From Ligustrum vulgare (lineage: Eukaryota; Streptophyta; Magnoliopsida; Lamiales; Oleaceae): a stretch of DNA of 64,000 nt. The stretch is taken from assembly GCA_963555705.1 (NCBI GenBank), contig OY743168.1, forward strand, positions 18,234,139-18,298,138, in the 5' to 3' direction. The notes under the pieces are model-generated. The model did no database searches. It worked only from the letters and a program-made list of their open reading frames with translations, and was not told the origin of the DNA. This document shows positions 45,482 through 58,800 of the stretch, one piece after another (the stretch's first letter is position 1; every line of letters starts with the position of its first letter). A program made the position numbers and the translations under genes.

Positions 45482-45613
45482 TTAGGGACTCAATTGAAAT
45501 TTCACTTGAAGTTCAGCATTCTTTGATGAAATCTAACCGTTTTTTTTTTCTCTAAAGTTTTTATTGATTTAGCCTCCTTCCACTCTTAACACGTTTATAA
45601 ATGTGTTTATGTT

Positions 45614-45813
45614 GCCCCAGGCATATCTCCCAGCGGTGAAAGGGAGGGTGGTTTAAAGATAAGCATCGCTTGGTCAGAGGTTTGAATCCGGTCATTGTCA
45701 AGTTAAAAAGTAAGCCCTCACCATGCACTCTGGGAGGCATAACCTGATATTTACATCATTCATCAAGACCCAGGACATGATCGGTGATGGCCTTCAAGGT
45801 TGGGACTCAACCT
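45614..45813 (+). mobile_element. tRNA-derived SINE, 200 bp
   Basis: It is flanked by a perfect 20-bp direct repeat, TTTATAAATGTGTTTATGTT (45594-45613 and 45814-45833). A box-B-like promoter GGTTTGAATCC lies near 45680-45690, and an A-box-like segment in CCCAGCGGTGAAAGGGAGG near 45630. There is no open reading frame. The 3' end GGTTGGGACTCAACCTT is a short hairpin ending in T, as in plant SINEs with T-rich tails. The long variable-type duplication indicates LINE-mediated retrotransposition. Confidence 0.82.
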
Positions 45814-45998
45814 TTTATAAATGTGTTTATGTTTATAGTGGAATGATCAGTTGCCCATCATTTGACACTTAATTGTCCACCATTGGTGGTAGGAAGTTTT
45901 TATGTTATTCATGGTAGCCACAACAGATCAAAATTCTGTAATTATAAATAATAAAATTTTCAATATAGCACTTTTAATCATATAGGGCGTGTTTGATG

Positions 45999-48367
45999 TG
46001 TAACGCCCCAAAATTCTGTTAACTCGGAGCGCTACTAAAGTCCAAATTTCGTTTAAATAACAATTTTCAATAGACGTCAAATACGTAATATTTTTTTTCC
46101 TGAAACAATAACAACCAGAAATAAGATGCGGAAGCGTATTCGATTAAAATAATTCGATTTTTAATATCAAACATAATGAACGAATCATCAAACTTACAAA
46201 ATAATAAGATTAGAAATAAATTTGAAAAATAGAAAATGATTTGCTAAAATAATGGTTTAAAATAAAATTTAAAATGGATTGTCATTTAATTCCAAGATCG
46301 CCCCGCTCATTGTCATGCATCGCCGAGCTCCTTAATCTAGAAGGGTGGAAAAATAGGGTGAGCATAATGAATTATACTCAGTGGAGATACATCAATCAGT
46401 CCAAGTTAAATCCAAAACATGCAAATTCAATTATGAATATCATGCCTAAAAAATCATTTTCTATAGCTTTGTGTACTGTGGGGGCAACCCCAAGGACCCA
46501 CTTTCGATCCCGGACCTATGTACGATCCCTGACAACATAGTATTAGCGCTAATTAAAATTGTGCATTGTGGGCGACCCAAGGACTCTCTTTCGATCCCGG
46601 ACCTATTTACGATCCCTAGCAACCTTTTTGAAACAATGGAAACATTATATCACAATCAAAATCACAAATCAAGAAGTAACATGGACAAAATAATCACAAT
46701 TGTTTTAATGTAAACAGTAAACCCCACCTCAAAGTCTTGAAATTTTCTGAAAATTGAACTGGATGTGAAGCCAAAGTGCTTTAAACTATTCTCGCGAACT
46801 CGTCTAGCCAAAAGAAAATAAATCTAAAATTAGTATTTTGAAAATTAAAAGTTTTAAAATGAATTTAAAAGATTAGGGACTAATTTGAAATTCTAATTGA
46901 TTTGGAAAGCTTTGGGACTGAGGTATATGATTGACAAAACTTTAGGGCTAAAATAAAACATTTTAAAGCTAAAAGGGCTGAAGAACGTATTTTAGAAAGT
47001 TAGGGGCTGAAGTAAAATATTTTTAAAACTTAAGGACTTAAATAAATAACTTTAAAAAGTTGGAGACAAAAGGGCAATTTTTGTAAAAAATCCATTTTAA
47101 AACAATACAATTCTCTCTCTCTCTCTCACTCGACCATAAACAGAGGAAGGAGACAGAGACGGAGGTCGGTGACGCTGGACGAAGGGCTCAGCCCAGTGGA
47201 GTACGAGGTCGCCGGCGCACTATGGCGGGAATAGGCGTGGTGCTTGGAAAAGTGAGTGTGGCTCAGTTTTTTTTTGCAAGAACCGAGGCTTTTGGTTTCA
47301 GACTTGGGAGCTGTGATTCCGGAAATAACTCCGGTCGAAGCGGCGTTCGAAGGTAAGTATCTTGGGTCAACTAAATTCTTGTTTTTTTTGGGTTTTAAAT
47401 TTGGCCTGGGCGGTGGGCGATTTTTGGAGCGATTTGTAGTCGGTGGTGATTTTGGTTGGCAGTGGCGTTGGTGGTTGGCCTTGGTTATGAAGTTTTGAGG
47501 TTGAGTTTGGTTTGGTCAGAGGGTTCAAGTTTCAATAGAGGTTCGGGCGATGGCGGTTGATGCTCTGCGAAGTTGGGTTCAATCTTTTTCTTCTTGTTTG
47601 GTATTTGGCGATTTTGGGTTCGGTGGACTTGACGGCAGCTGTTGCGATTGGGCAGTGGTGATGCAGATTGGTGGTGGTTCGATCGGCGGGTTGTGAAATT
47701 AGGCTTTGGGTTATGGGTGGTATTGTGGCACAGTCGGCTATGGTGTTGTGGACAGTTGCTGTGATTTAAGGCTCAAACTGTGGTTGGATACGGGGTGTGG
47801 AGGCAGAATTTTTGATGGAGGTATGGTGCAGGTTGGAATCTGAATTGTGTGCACGTGGTGACGGAAGAGGTGATGAAAATCATACCTGGTTCTCTGCTTG
47901 GTTGTATCGTGATTGAAGGTAAACTTGGGAATATATAGATTGACATGGTGGGTATTGTAGTTGTAATAGAGTTGTGAATGATTGGACATGATAAGAACAA
48001 ACCTTGACGACTTCTAACAGGAAAAGGATTGGGAAGTGTTATAGTTATGATGAAATTGTGATAAGTTGGAGGAATAACGATCGTTTAGAATTTCATGTAC
48101 TATATCACTTCTTAAATGATAAGAATTGAGTAAAAATAAATTGGATAGTAAAATAATTTCAGATTTAGACTTACAAATAATTTGCGTTTAAAATAATAAG
48201 TTTTTGGCTAAAAATCGATTTGGACTTAAAATTTATTTCATTGACTCGAAAATAGTTGACTTGGCTAGACGAATACGCTTAAATTTTTAAAATGAGACAA
48301 ATTATAACGACAAGTTTTTTTCGAGAAAAAAAATATTTATTTAATTTGAAAATTCTCGATCGTTACA
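45999..48367 (-). repeat. 3' LTR of a minus-strand Ty3-gypsy element
   Basis: On the minus strand the LTR starts TGTAACGATCGAG (48367) and ends TTTGGGGCGTTACA (45999), so it has TGTAACG and CGTTACA termini. The purine tract AAAGGGGTAAGAT (minus strand) precedes it at 48380-48368. It matches 50276-52341 closely but contains about 310 bp (roughly 47415-47720) that the other LTR lacks. The open frames inside (for example 47256-47498) are LTR noise. Confidence 0.88.
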
Positions 48368-48616
48368 ATCTTACCCCTTTAAAAATAATTTCGTCCTCGA
48401 AATTAAACTTATTTGGCTATGATTTTCCTATTCTCTTTTGCAATTTGCCTTTTCTTTATCATGTCAAATAAATTGGACTATGACTAATGGAAAAACCCCT
48501 ATTCATCAAGTATGAACCTTCTTTCCATGTATGACTGCCTATTAAATACAACAAGTCTATCTCTGCTTATTTCAAACTTAATAGCTTCTACCATCATATT
48601 TCACTTTCATCCACAT

Positions 48617-49777
48617 TTATTGTCTTATCTTGAAACTAGAAGCAATGTAAAGATTTGTAACACCAAAATCTATCAAAACTATATCAAGTATATTAATTAC
48701 CGGTGAAATACCTGTTATATTGTCTGGATCCTGCTCTGCCTCCATATGAGTTAGGGAGAAGACTCGAGCTTTTCCTTTCTTTACATTTTCATTGTCCTTA
48801 AATTCTGTACAATCTCTAGCAAGGTGACCCGATTTCTTACACTTGTAACACATCCCCTTTCCAAACAGACATTCCCCATAATGGCGCTTATCGCACTTTG
48901 GGCAAATGGGCTTCTCTGTGTTGGTATTTTCATTAATCGTTTCTTCCGATTTTCCCTTCTTGTTTTGGTATTTATCTTTACCATTATCTTGATTGTCCCA
49001 TTTCCTTTTCCCTGATTTCTCCACAGGTTTCTCAGTAGTCTTTTCCAGTTTTAAGCAAGAGGATATAGTTTGTACTCGCTCAATCGCTTCGGCATAGGTA
49101 GTAAGTCCCAAACCTGCCATAATTCCTCCAATTTCTGGGCGTAAACCCCTTTCGAATCTTCTAGCCTTCTTGATATCTGTGTCAACCAAGTGGGTAGCAT
49201 ACCTGAACAACTGATTGAATTTTGTTTCATATTCCACCACGGACATATTTCCCTGTCTAAGTTCAAGGAACTCCGTTTCTTTCTGATCACGGAAAGACTG
49301 GGGAAAATATCTCTGTATTATTAATTCCTTGAATCCCTCCCAAGTTAATTCAAGTTGATGTGCCTGAGTCCTGGTGCGTTGATATGACTCCCACCAATGA
49401 TCTGCGTCCTCAGCAAGCTAGAACACAGCCCATGACACTTTCTGAGTGTCTGAGCAAGCTATATGTTTAAAGATTCGCTCCAATGCCCTTAGCCATTCCT
49501 CTGCAGCTAGGGGTCCTGCTCGACCATTGAAAGTCGGTGGTTTATATCTGCGAAACTGTTCAACAACCACGCTGGTGTTGTTTGTATTAGCTCGTGGGTT
49601 TGGTGCAACAGGGGCGTTTTGTGGAGCTGTTGCGGCTTGTTGCTGAGTGAACCCCTGCAGGGCATTTACAAGATCCCTCAATAGATTACTCCCTGCATCG
49701 CCAGTAGCAGCCTGGCCTGGGGAAGCTTGGCTCGCTGCAGTTTGATTTGCGGGAACTCGATTTGTTCTACGAGACAT
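48617..49777 (-). pseudogene. Ty3-gypsy gag with start of protease
   Basis: One continuous minus-strand frame is broken by a single in-frame stop at 49420-49418. It begins MSRRTNRVPANQ, continues with the retrotransposon-gag domain (FRRYKPPTFNG, EEWLRALERIF, then after the stop LTWEGFKELIIQRYFPQSFR and SVVEYETKFNQLFRYA) and a CCHC zinc knuckle (CYKCKKSGHLARDC). The frame then enters the protease region, where the expected catalytic DSG reads DFG (VLIDFGVTNLYIASSF), and stops. No reverse transcriptase, RNase H or integrase follows before the LTR. Confidence 0.9.
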
Positions 49778-50275
49778 TTCCTAAACCATAACAGTATTTA
49801 TCTTAGCATCTACTTAGTTGTACCCTCTAACATACCAAATTATGAAGGTAAGATTCAAAAAAATTGGTTACTACAAGTTTTAGTCTAATTTCGAGGACTG
49901 AATTTATAATTTCTAAAAAATTTAAACACTTACACATCGCATGTAATAACTCGTGAAAATTTTGTAACATGTACTGGATACAAACCTTTAAACATTTTAA
50001 ACAGCATCATCTATAGTAAAATTTCATTTCATGTAACTTTTATTGTAAATATTCAATTTCTGATATAGTCATACAATAAATTAAAGGTATCCAGCAATAA
50101 AATTTTTAAAATCACCAAAACAATTTTCTAAATATTTTACCTTCCGTAGTCTGCGTAGCATGGCAAAAGCGGGGAGCAATCAATTTAAATATTTAACATT
50201 TTTCTGTAAAAAAATTTCAAATCATAGAATTTTCACAAGTCTACAGAAAGGTAGACCTGGACTCTGATACCATAC
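49778..50275 (-). promoter_or_regulatory. Leader of the gypsy element with primer-binding site
   Basis: Just inside the 5' LTR the minus strand reads TGGTATCAGAGTCCAGG (about 50271-50255), complementary in type to initiator-methionine tRNA. The rest, down to the gag start at 49777, is an AT-rich untranslated leader. Confidence 0.8.
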
Positions 50276-52341
50276 TGTAATGCCCCAAAATTCTGTTCAC
50301 TCGGAGCGCTATTGAAGTCCAAATTTCGTTTAAATAACAATTTTCAATAGACGTCAAATACGTAATATTTTTTTTTTTCTGAAACAATAACAACCAGAAA
50401 TAAGATGCGGAAGCGTATTCGATTGAAATAATTCGATTTTTAATATCAAACATAATGAACGAATCATCAAACTTACAAAATAATAAGATTAGAAATAAAT
50501 TTGACAAATAGAAAATGATTGCTAAAATAATGGTTTAAAAAAAAAATTAAATGGATTGTCATTTAATTCCAAGATCGCCCCGCTCATTGTCATGCATCGC
50601 CGAGCTCCTTAACCTGGAAGGGTGGAAAAATGGTGTGAGCATAATGAATTATACTCAGTGGAGATACAGCAATCAGTCCAAGTTAAATTCAAAACATGCA
50701 AATTCAATTATGAATATCATGCCTAAAAAATCATTTTCTATAGCTTTGTGTATTGTGGGGTAACCCCAAGGACCCACTTTCGATCTCGGACCTATGTACG
50801 ATCCCTGACAACATAGTATTAGCGCTAATTAAAATTGTGCACTGTGGACGACCCAAGGACCCTCTTTCGATCCCGGACCTATTTACGATCCCTGGCAACC
50901 TTTTTGAAACAATTGAAGCATTATATCACAATCAAAATCACACATCAAGATGTAACATGGACAAAATAATCACAATTGCTTTAATGTAAACCCCAACTCA
51001 AAGTCTTGAAATTTTCTGAAAATTGAACTGGATGTGAAGCCAAAGTGCTTTAAACTTTTCTCGCGAACTCGTCTAGCCAAAAGGAAATAAATCTAAAATT
51101 AGTATTTTGAAAATTAAAAGTTTTAAAATGAATTTAAAAGATTAGGGACTAATTTGAAATTCTAATTGATTTGGAAAGCTTTGGGACTGAGATATATGAT
51201 TGACAAAACTTTAGGACTAAAATAAAACATTTTAAAGCTAAAAGGGCTGAAGAATGTATTTTAGAAAGTCAATGGTTGAAGTAAAATATTTTTAAAACTT
51301 AATGACTTAAATAAATAACTTTGAAAAGTTGGAGACAAAAGGGCAATTTTTGTAAAAAAATCCATTTTAAAACAATACAATTCTATCTCTCTCTCACTCG
51401 ACCATAATCAGAGGAAGGAGAGAGAGAGACGGAGGTCGGCGACGCTGGACGAAGGGCTCAGCCCAATGGAGTACGAGGTTGCCGGAGATGGTACCGCCGG
51501 CGCACTGTGGCGGGAATAGGCGTGGTGCTTGGAAAAGTGAAGTGTGGCTCAGTTTTTTTTTTTTTTTTTTGCAAGAACCGAGTCTTTTGGTTTTAGACTT
51601 GGGAGCTGTGATTCCGGCAATAACTCCGGTCGAAGAGACGTTCGAAGGTAAGTATCTTGGGTCAACTAAATTCTTGTTTTTTTTGGTTTTAAATTTGGCC
51701 TGGGCGGTGGGCGATTCTTATGGGTGGTATTGTGGCACAGTCGGCTATGGTGTTGTGGACAGTTGCTGTGATTTAAGGCTCAAACTGTGGTTGGATGCGG
51801 GGTGTGGAGGCAGAATTTTTGATGGAGGTATGGTGCAGGTTGGAATCTGAATTGTGTGCACGTGGTGACGGAAGAGGTGATGAAAATCATACCTGGTTCT
51901 CTGCTTGGTTGTATCGTGATTGAAGGTAAACTTGGGAATATATAGATTGACATGGTGGGTATTGTAGTTGTAATAGGTTGTGAATGATTGGACATGATAA
52001 GAACAAACCTTGAAGACTTCTAACAGGAAAAGGATTGGGAAGTGTTATAGTTATGATGAAATTGTGATAAGTTGGAGGAATAACGATCGTTTAGAATTTT
52101 ATGTACTATATCACTTCTTAAATGATAAGAATTGAGTAAAAATAAATTGGATAGTAAAATAATTTCAGATTTAGACTTAAAAATAATTTGCGTTTAAAAT
52201 AATAATTTTTTGGCTAAAAATCGGTTTGGACTTAAAATTTATTTCATTGACTCGAAAATAGTTGACTTAGTTAGACGAATACGCTTAAATTTTTAAAATG
52301 AGAAAAATTATAACGACACGTTTTTTCGAGAAAAAAATATA
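50276..52341 (-). repeat. 5' LTR of the minus-strand gypsy element, truncated
   Basis: It aligns with 45999-48340 from GGGGCATTACA to the TTTTTTTTTGCAAGAACCGAG region and beyond. It lacks about 310 bp in the middle (junction near 51717-51720) and stops at about 52341, short of the last roughly 25-40 bp that the left LTR has. The target duplication therefore cannot be read. Confidence 0.85.
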
Positions 52342-52854
52342 TGATTGGTAGGGGCATTTACGCAATCTACCTTAGGGCATGTTTGACTAAACCTAACAAG
52401 AAGTGAGTTAAATGGTAACGTCTAGCAATTATATATTTATTTATTTATTCTTTTCAATTAAAATGTGTGGTTAAAAAATATATAGAGAAAATGTGTGTTG
52501 TTAATAAATCGTTTAATAAATTGTGTTATTTATAATTGATTTATAAATTGTAATAATAATTGCGTTAAATAACGAAGTATGTTTAGCTAGAATATAATTC
52601 ACCTTGCAAAGAACCTAGTAATGCCATGCACATGCTCGACAAACATATATAAACGTTAGAAAAGTACACATGAAACAAGAAAAATTCAATTTCACAATCA
52701 TAATTCTTGTTGGAGAAATATAGAGAATCTGCAGAGTTTGATTCAAGAAAAACCGGAGGATTGATAATCGATATATTTAGGAGTAACAATACCATTTTCA
52801 TAAAAATACGAGGAAAAAATGGTAAACGTTCTAATGTGCAAAGAAGCAAAAGTT
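52342..52854. other. Flank and 3' UTR of the capping-protein gene
   Basis: The left part has an eroded Tourist-like MITE (GGTTAAAAAATATATAGAG, about 52460-52480). The right part, up to 52854, is presumably the 3' UTR of the minus-strand gene whose stop is at 52857-52855. The open frame 52583-52960 on the minus strand is the last exon read in the wrong frame. Confidence 0.5.
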
Positions 52855-55800
52855 TCAGTTGTCTGGCAGTTTCATTTGGACCAGTTCCGGAGGAGGTCGT
52901 AATGTACAAACCATCTCTTTTGTTTTCCCAAAATAGACCTGGATTTTGTTCAGAATTCAACTAAATGTCACTATCTATATAAGACGTGGAAAATAGAATG
53001 TTGCAATTAAGTTGGATTGCTCTTATGATTTGTGCAGCTATGTGAAATAAGCCAGAATGTATGCTAACTCAAAGTCGCGTATACCTGGTCCAAGGAGTTC
53101 CTCAGCTTACTTTCCATTTCTTCTATCATTTTTCCCATATTGCATAAATGACCCTCCGAGACTGGAAGGTCCATATTCATCTATCGAGAGAGAGAATGAA
53201 ATTTAGATATCCCGAAGGAGAAATAAAGAGAGTTATCCAGAAAGATGACAGTAGAAACATTGCATCACAATGTAAATATGATGATCAGAGAGCGTTCCGA
53301 ATTGTGATATAAATACTAAAGTAGATACAAATAACTTGCTGAACTTTTTGTAATAAATTGTAGAGAGAAGCAGGACGTAATAGAATATCTGGGTGAGGTT
53401 TTCTTTAACCAAAAGAAAAGAAAAAACAGAGAAAAATGGAAGTGAAGTTATATATCGTCTATTATCTGACCAGAAAATAATCAATTAAGGTAAGTATATT
53501 GACAGCAAGACATACTTTTTAGGATGTTATGATAACCAAAAGCACAAGGTAAAAAGGAAAATCAATGGAACCAAACTGCATTCGCACAATCATTCCTCTG
53601 TTGAAAAGACATAAAACTAAGTGACGCCAGTCAATTGTTTTCTTAAACCATTTGTACATCTTTGAAGTTGAAAAGCACATCATAAGCCTGACCATAAAGA
53701 GAGCATTTTATCAGAATCAAAACGAGTACTAGGGATTGTTTCTCAAGTTTTCTCACATTTACCTTCATCCAAATGCACTATGGAATTGTAGTTTTCCAAT
53801 AAAGCAGATACCCAAGTTATTTTTCAACGGAGTGCATGCCAAATCCCCCAAAACTTAAAAGATAAACTTCCAAGCCACTGAAGAAGTAAAAATTCACTAA
53901 ACTGGTTGAAGGTGCACTTTAATGTCAGTAAAAAGGCCGGTTATTCTGTCAACCAGTAAGGATAATCCATTTTCTAGAATGTTTGGCAGAACAGAACTTG
54001 GATGATGATTTTTTTTTTTTTTTTCATGTAAAGAGGCAAATACCAACAGTCACTAAACTACCACATATGTGACCAAAGAAGTAGGGCACTATCACCTGCA
54101 TGCCACGCATTGCAAACAATTAGATGAAATAACAAACAAACAACCAACAGAAAAAAACAGCCAAGATTCTGACAAATAGAATTCTACTGGTGTCATGATA
54201 CCTTCTACTTACTAAACCATGATTAATTTAAAGAGGAAAGAACAGTGCATTAAGATAAGAATATATTATGTCATGAATATCACTCTCTCAGAACTTGATG
54301 TATATACTTTATTTAAAAAGCTGGGTTTCGAACCATTAACAGCATTTTCCTTATCCAGTCACTTCCAGATTCTTTTCCTATTTTTTGCTTTTTCACCATT
54401 AAACTGATCTAGCTAACCTAGTGTATAATTCAGATTATATTTAAGCACTGAATGAACAAGAGGATAAACTATTTCAACATCAGGCACAATAAATCAGAGC
54501 ATCACATTTTTCACTGTGCTTTAATCAAATATCAAACAATTGGCTCAGTCTTTATAAGCTCAAATGCTATTCTACATCTCTCCTTGTGCTACTCCTTGCC
54601 CCTAAGGTCTAAGCTTTCTCAGAGAAAGAGAAAAGAGAAGAGAGGAAACTCAGCGTTATTATCAGCAATTTATTAGCATAGCAACTAGTATGAAGTCTAT
54701 TATTAGTTTGACATGAAACAACTATATCAATATTGGGCAGACTGATGTACAATAATATAAGGACACTTAAAGCCACCGTTTGAGAAAACAAACTGCATCC
54801 ATAGATTTCAACAGAGTCTTATTGAGAAGACATCACAGGTAACGGCTTTTGACCTCTTAAAGAAATATATCCAGAAAACTTTAGGTGAGAGGAGAAAAAT
54901 ATCCAACTCAACTCTAAAGAGGTGACATTTTTAAGTGATGATTTCTTCATGACTTCTAAAAGAAAATCAGCACGAGAGTTTGGCGTCGTATAATTTCTGA
55001 AAAGCCAACTTTACTTTAAATCCAGCATGACAGATGTGTGGTACCTGTCTTCTTATGGATCCAGACAGATTGAAGGTGCCTGATGACTCATCATTTGTTG
55101 TCATTGACAGCATCACAGTACTTGTCAAAGAGTAATGCGCTATTTCTTCTTCTTGTCCAACCTTGAAATTAAGAACCAGACCATGAATAAGTAGACCTAC
55201 TTGAGAAAAGACACGATGGAAGGAATTCTAATATTTTACTTCCATTTATTTCTTCTCTTTTTTGCCTCTTGTTCAGAGCAGTAGATGGTGTATACCTCAA
55301 TAACGTGTATGGCATCCCATGCACCTTCTTGGAGATAGCCCCTCCTACCATGTCCAGACTTTGAGCCATCTTCACCATCAGAATCATCACAAACTAGACA
55401 TGGTAAAAAGGCACCATTTGCTTTTAAAAGTTAACAATGTTACCTTTTTTAATTAAAAAGCAAGCTACAAACCCTTCATTTTCATCTTCCCACATATACA
55501 CTGATGAAATGCCACCTTCATAATACCTGTCCATAAATTGTAGAATCAAGCAGCTAGCAACTCTTATGAAAACATCAAAAATTGAGAGCAGCGGACTGAC
55601 ATGACATGTGAACTATGAGAAAAAGAAAATCCATAAAACATGCCTTGCACTTTGTTTTGGTTAAAGGTCAAAAAAGAAGGATTCAGATTTGCATAAAATC
55701 ATCCAAGTAAAGAAAAAGGATCGGGAAAGTAAAGGACCTAACTGGTCACGATATATAGCAAAGATGTCGTTTGCTTCAGTCTCAAGCTTCCTCAACTCTG

Positions 55801-58800
55801 GAGATGGGTGAGATCCATCTTCTAGTGGAGGATGGTATATATTTGACCAAGGTGACCTAGAGATAAGAAAAAGGACAACGAAATACAATAATCAAATCAT
55901 CTAAAAATGATAAATGAACAACTGGAAATCCTACTGCATGATATTTCCTTAAATGCTTGCAATAATTGTCAAGTGCCTAATAAAATATGATTGACATTCA
56001 AAATTGGGATGAACTCTATTATCAGCACCTCACTACCTTGGTCTACAAACTGACAATGTTGTCATATTACATGAGGAAATGTTTCCTACTTCCAAAGTAA
56101 AACCGAGCTTGAATTGATCATGTCAGTTTGATTTAATAGAGCTCAGATCAATCACCTGTAAGAGTCGGCATCTCTGTTGTATTCACATAAAATGAATTCC
56201 TTCCCACATTCAGCATCACATAAAACCTGATTTACCCACTTAATAATGTTAGAACACAGACAGGTAATCGGCAATTGTAACTTTTAGACATGTGGAATGA
56301 TTTTAAAAGAAGACAGCAGTTACAAAGGAAACAGAAGAATAAAGCAATAACGAGCAGCCAAAATTTACACACAGTGTCACAAAACCAAATTAAGGAGCTT
56401 AAAGACAGAAAAGTGAGTGAGAAGTATATGTTATAAAGCTGAAAAATTCAGCCCCTGTGTGGCAGATATTCTTTAAAACTAATTTTTTCTTAAACTCATT
56501 TTCAAACCCACATTCTCCTAGTAATAATTTTGCACGTGGATCCATAACTCTAAGTACTTCTTAACTACACATTATTCAAAAAAAAATCACTTTTAATAAA
56601 TATATTCACAAATAATCTACATCAAAGAAGCACTCAATAAGACACTGTGCATAGCATATTACCAAGTTTGTATTATATAGTGAAGATTTGGAAGAGTAAT
56701 TCTTCTCATTTTTCTGAAAATAAAATCTGCACGAGGTGTTTATAAAACATAACAAGCTGAGTCAAAGAACCTAAATGGCTAAACAAGGAAATAAGCTAAT
56801 TCTATCCCTGATTCTGCTAGTGTAATTATATACAGCTATACAATCGTGCTAAGAAAAAAATACAAAGTCCATAATAATTATATCTAAAAATCGTCGAACA
56901 CTCCCTCTCAAGACAGCGTGTAGCTATCATGCATTGCTTGTGATCCTCTGAGTATTCAGAATTCACAGGCCTTCAGTGAGACGAATGTCTAGTTGGTCAG
57001 CTGATGATACATGTGGCGTCCTCGCTTGACCACCATCAAGTTTTTCTTTTATATAGCATCTCTATATGTTTAGTTGGATCATTATGAACTGGGTATGTGT
57101 TTTATTAATGGTTGCCTTGTTGTCATAGTACCAATGTACCATAGGCACCTGGAAATAAACTTAATTTTTTTTTAATTGTTTTCCCCCCGAAGAAGTATAC
57201 ATATACCTTTGTCTTATATCTTTAAAGTCCACCACTGTTTGAAACTCATTCCTTACAGCTCATTTTCAACCAATATTCTCCCTATAAAATAATTTTACAT
57301 GTAAATTCAAAGATTTTCCGAATTTATAACCACACGTTCTCCAAAAAAAATCTATTCTCGAAAACTGGGTGCAAACAAGAGCTTAGCTTTTATTATAGAT
57401 CAAGCCACTAAAGGTTGTTCATGAATCTCTAAGTGATAAGATTGCCACCAAAAGGTCCCATAACAGAAAGAAAATTGTCTATGGTACCTGCTCAATCTGC
57501 TTCTCTTTAGACCTCAACTTTCAGAACATGTTTTGAACAATATATCTATCCCTTCCCTCTGCATCCCTCATACTCCAACTGCAATGTGCAAGCTGCTCAC
57601 TTCACAGCTCCAACACCCCACCACACCACACCACCCCCAACATGCACACTGCTCTGCCTCCGCACATTGCCAAATACCACCCTACTTCTCTATGTGGTTC
57701 CCCCACTGTTTCGCCCTTCTCCCTTCTTTTATGGTGTGTTGTCCACATTATGACCCTTGCCCCACCGGTGCTTGCTTGTGTTGATTTGAGTGCAAAGTAA
57801 GGATCAATTTGTTATGATTTGTTCAATCATAATGTGAAGAAGTGTTTTGGACATGTACTATTATGAAAAACAAGTGAAATGGAGGGTCAAGAACACCCTA
57901 AAACAAAATGGGAAGGTTGCCCAAAATAAGCTTGGGTGGCCGCCTAGTTTTAATCCAGGCGAAAACCAGGCATCAGCCTGGCCGACCCCAACTGAAACTG
58001 GGGAGTTTCAGGTGGAAAAATCTGATAGTTGGGTTTAAAATTCACAAGCACCTTTTGACTCGTTTGGTGCCTTTTCACTTGGCTTTTTGCATCCATTCGT
58101 GCATGGAATTGATGATTCTATAAATAGAGGTGTTGAGGAAAACAAACATCTTCGTGACATATCAATAATATCTCTTGATCCAAAATCAAATATCAAACTT
58201 CCATTTTCAGAGTGTTCTTCAAGTTTTTTTGCAAGTTCTTAATTACTCGGTTTTGAACTTGTCTTCTGATTTGATTACTCCTTGATCAAATTTGCTTTGA
58301 GGCCTTCAAGTACTCACCTCGGTGGCGGCAAATATTGTTTGAGGAGGACGATCTCGAGTTGTGTTCGAACCATTTATTTTGATTGATTTACAAAGTTGTG
58401 TAAAATTCTAAATCATTATTTCTTATCTTCTATTTTGTTTTGTTCTTCATTTTCACCTTATATTTTCACAACAATCTCAAATAATATTACTTGAAATGGA
58501 GAACATAGCAACTATCAAAATGATGCATCAAGACCTTATTAGGCTTGATAGGTTCAATGAGACAAATTTACAAGATGGCAAGACGAGTTGAAGTTACTCC
58601 TTACAACTTTGAATATCTTCTATATCTTGGATCCAGATTTGGAGGCATTGTTGGACTAGAGAACAATGATGAAATCAAGGCGGAAAGAAAGAAGAGACAA
58701 GAGGATGAACTAATATGTAGAGTACACATCTTGAATGCTCTCTCTGACCGCCTATATGATCTCTACACGAATACTACTTCGGAAAATGAGATTTGGCATG

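Noticed and set aside
45630..45690. Functional tRNA gene
   Set aside because: There are A-box and B-box-like motifs but no cloverleaf or acceptor stem; the flanking 20-bp duplication shows a SINE.
47256..48000. Small proteins in the GC-richer stretch
   Set aside because: The same stretch recurs in the paired LTR at 51479-51995 with frames changed by indels, so it is LTR sequence.
48824..49015. Hydrophobic plus-strand protein
   Set aside because: It is antisense to the gag zinc-knuckle region, a shadow frame.
52583..52960. Minus-strand 125-residue protein
   Set aside because: It overlaps the last exon of the capping-protein gene in another frame and has no family features.
54325..54350. Second SINE or tRNA (GGTTTCGAACCATTAACAG)
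   Set aside because: It resembles a B box, but no A box, tail or flanking duplication could be found in the capping-protein intron.
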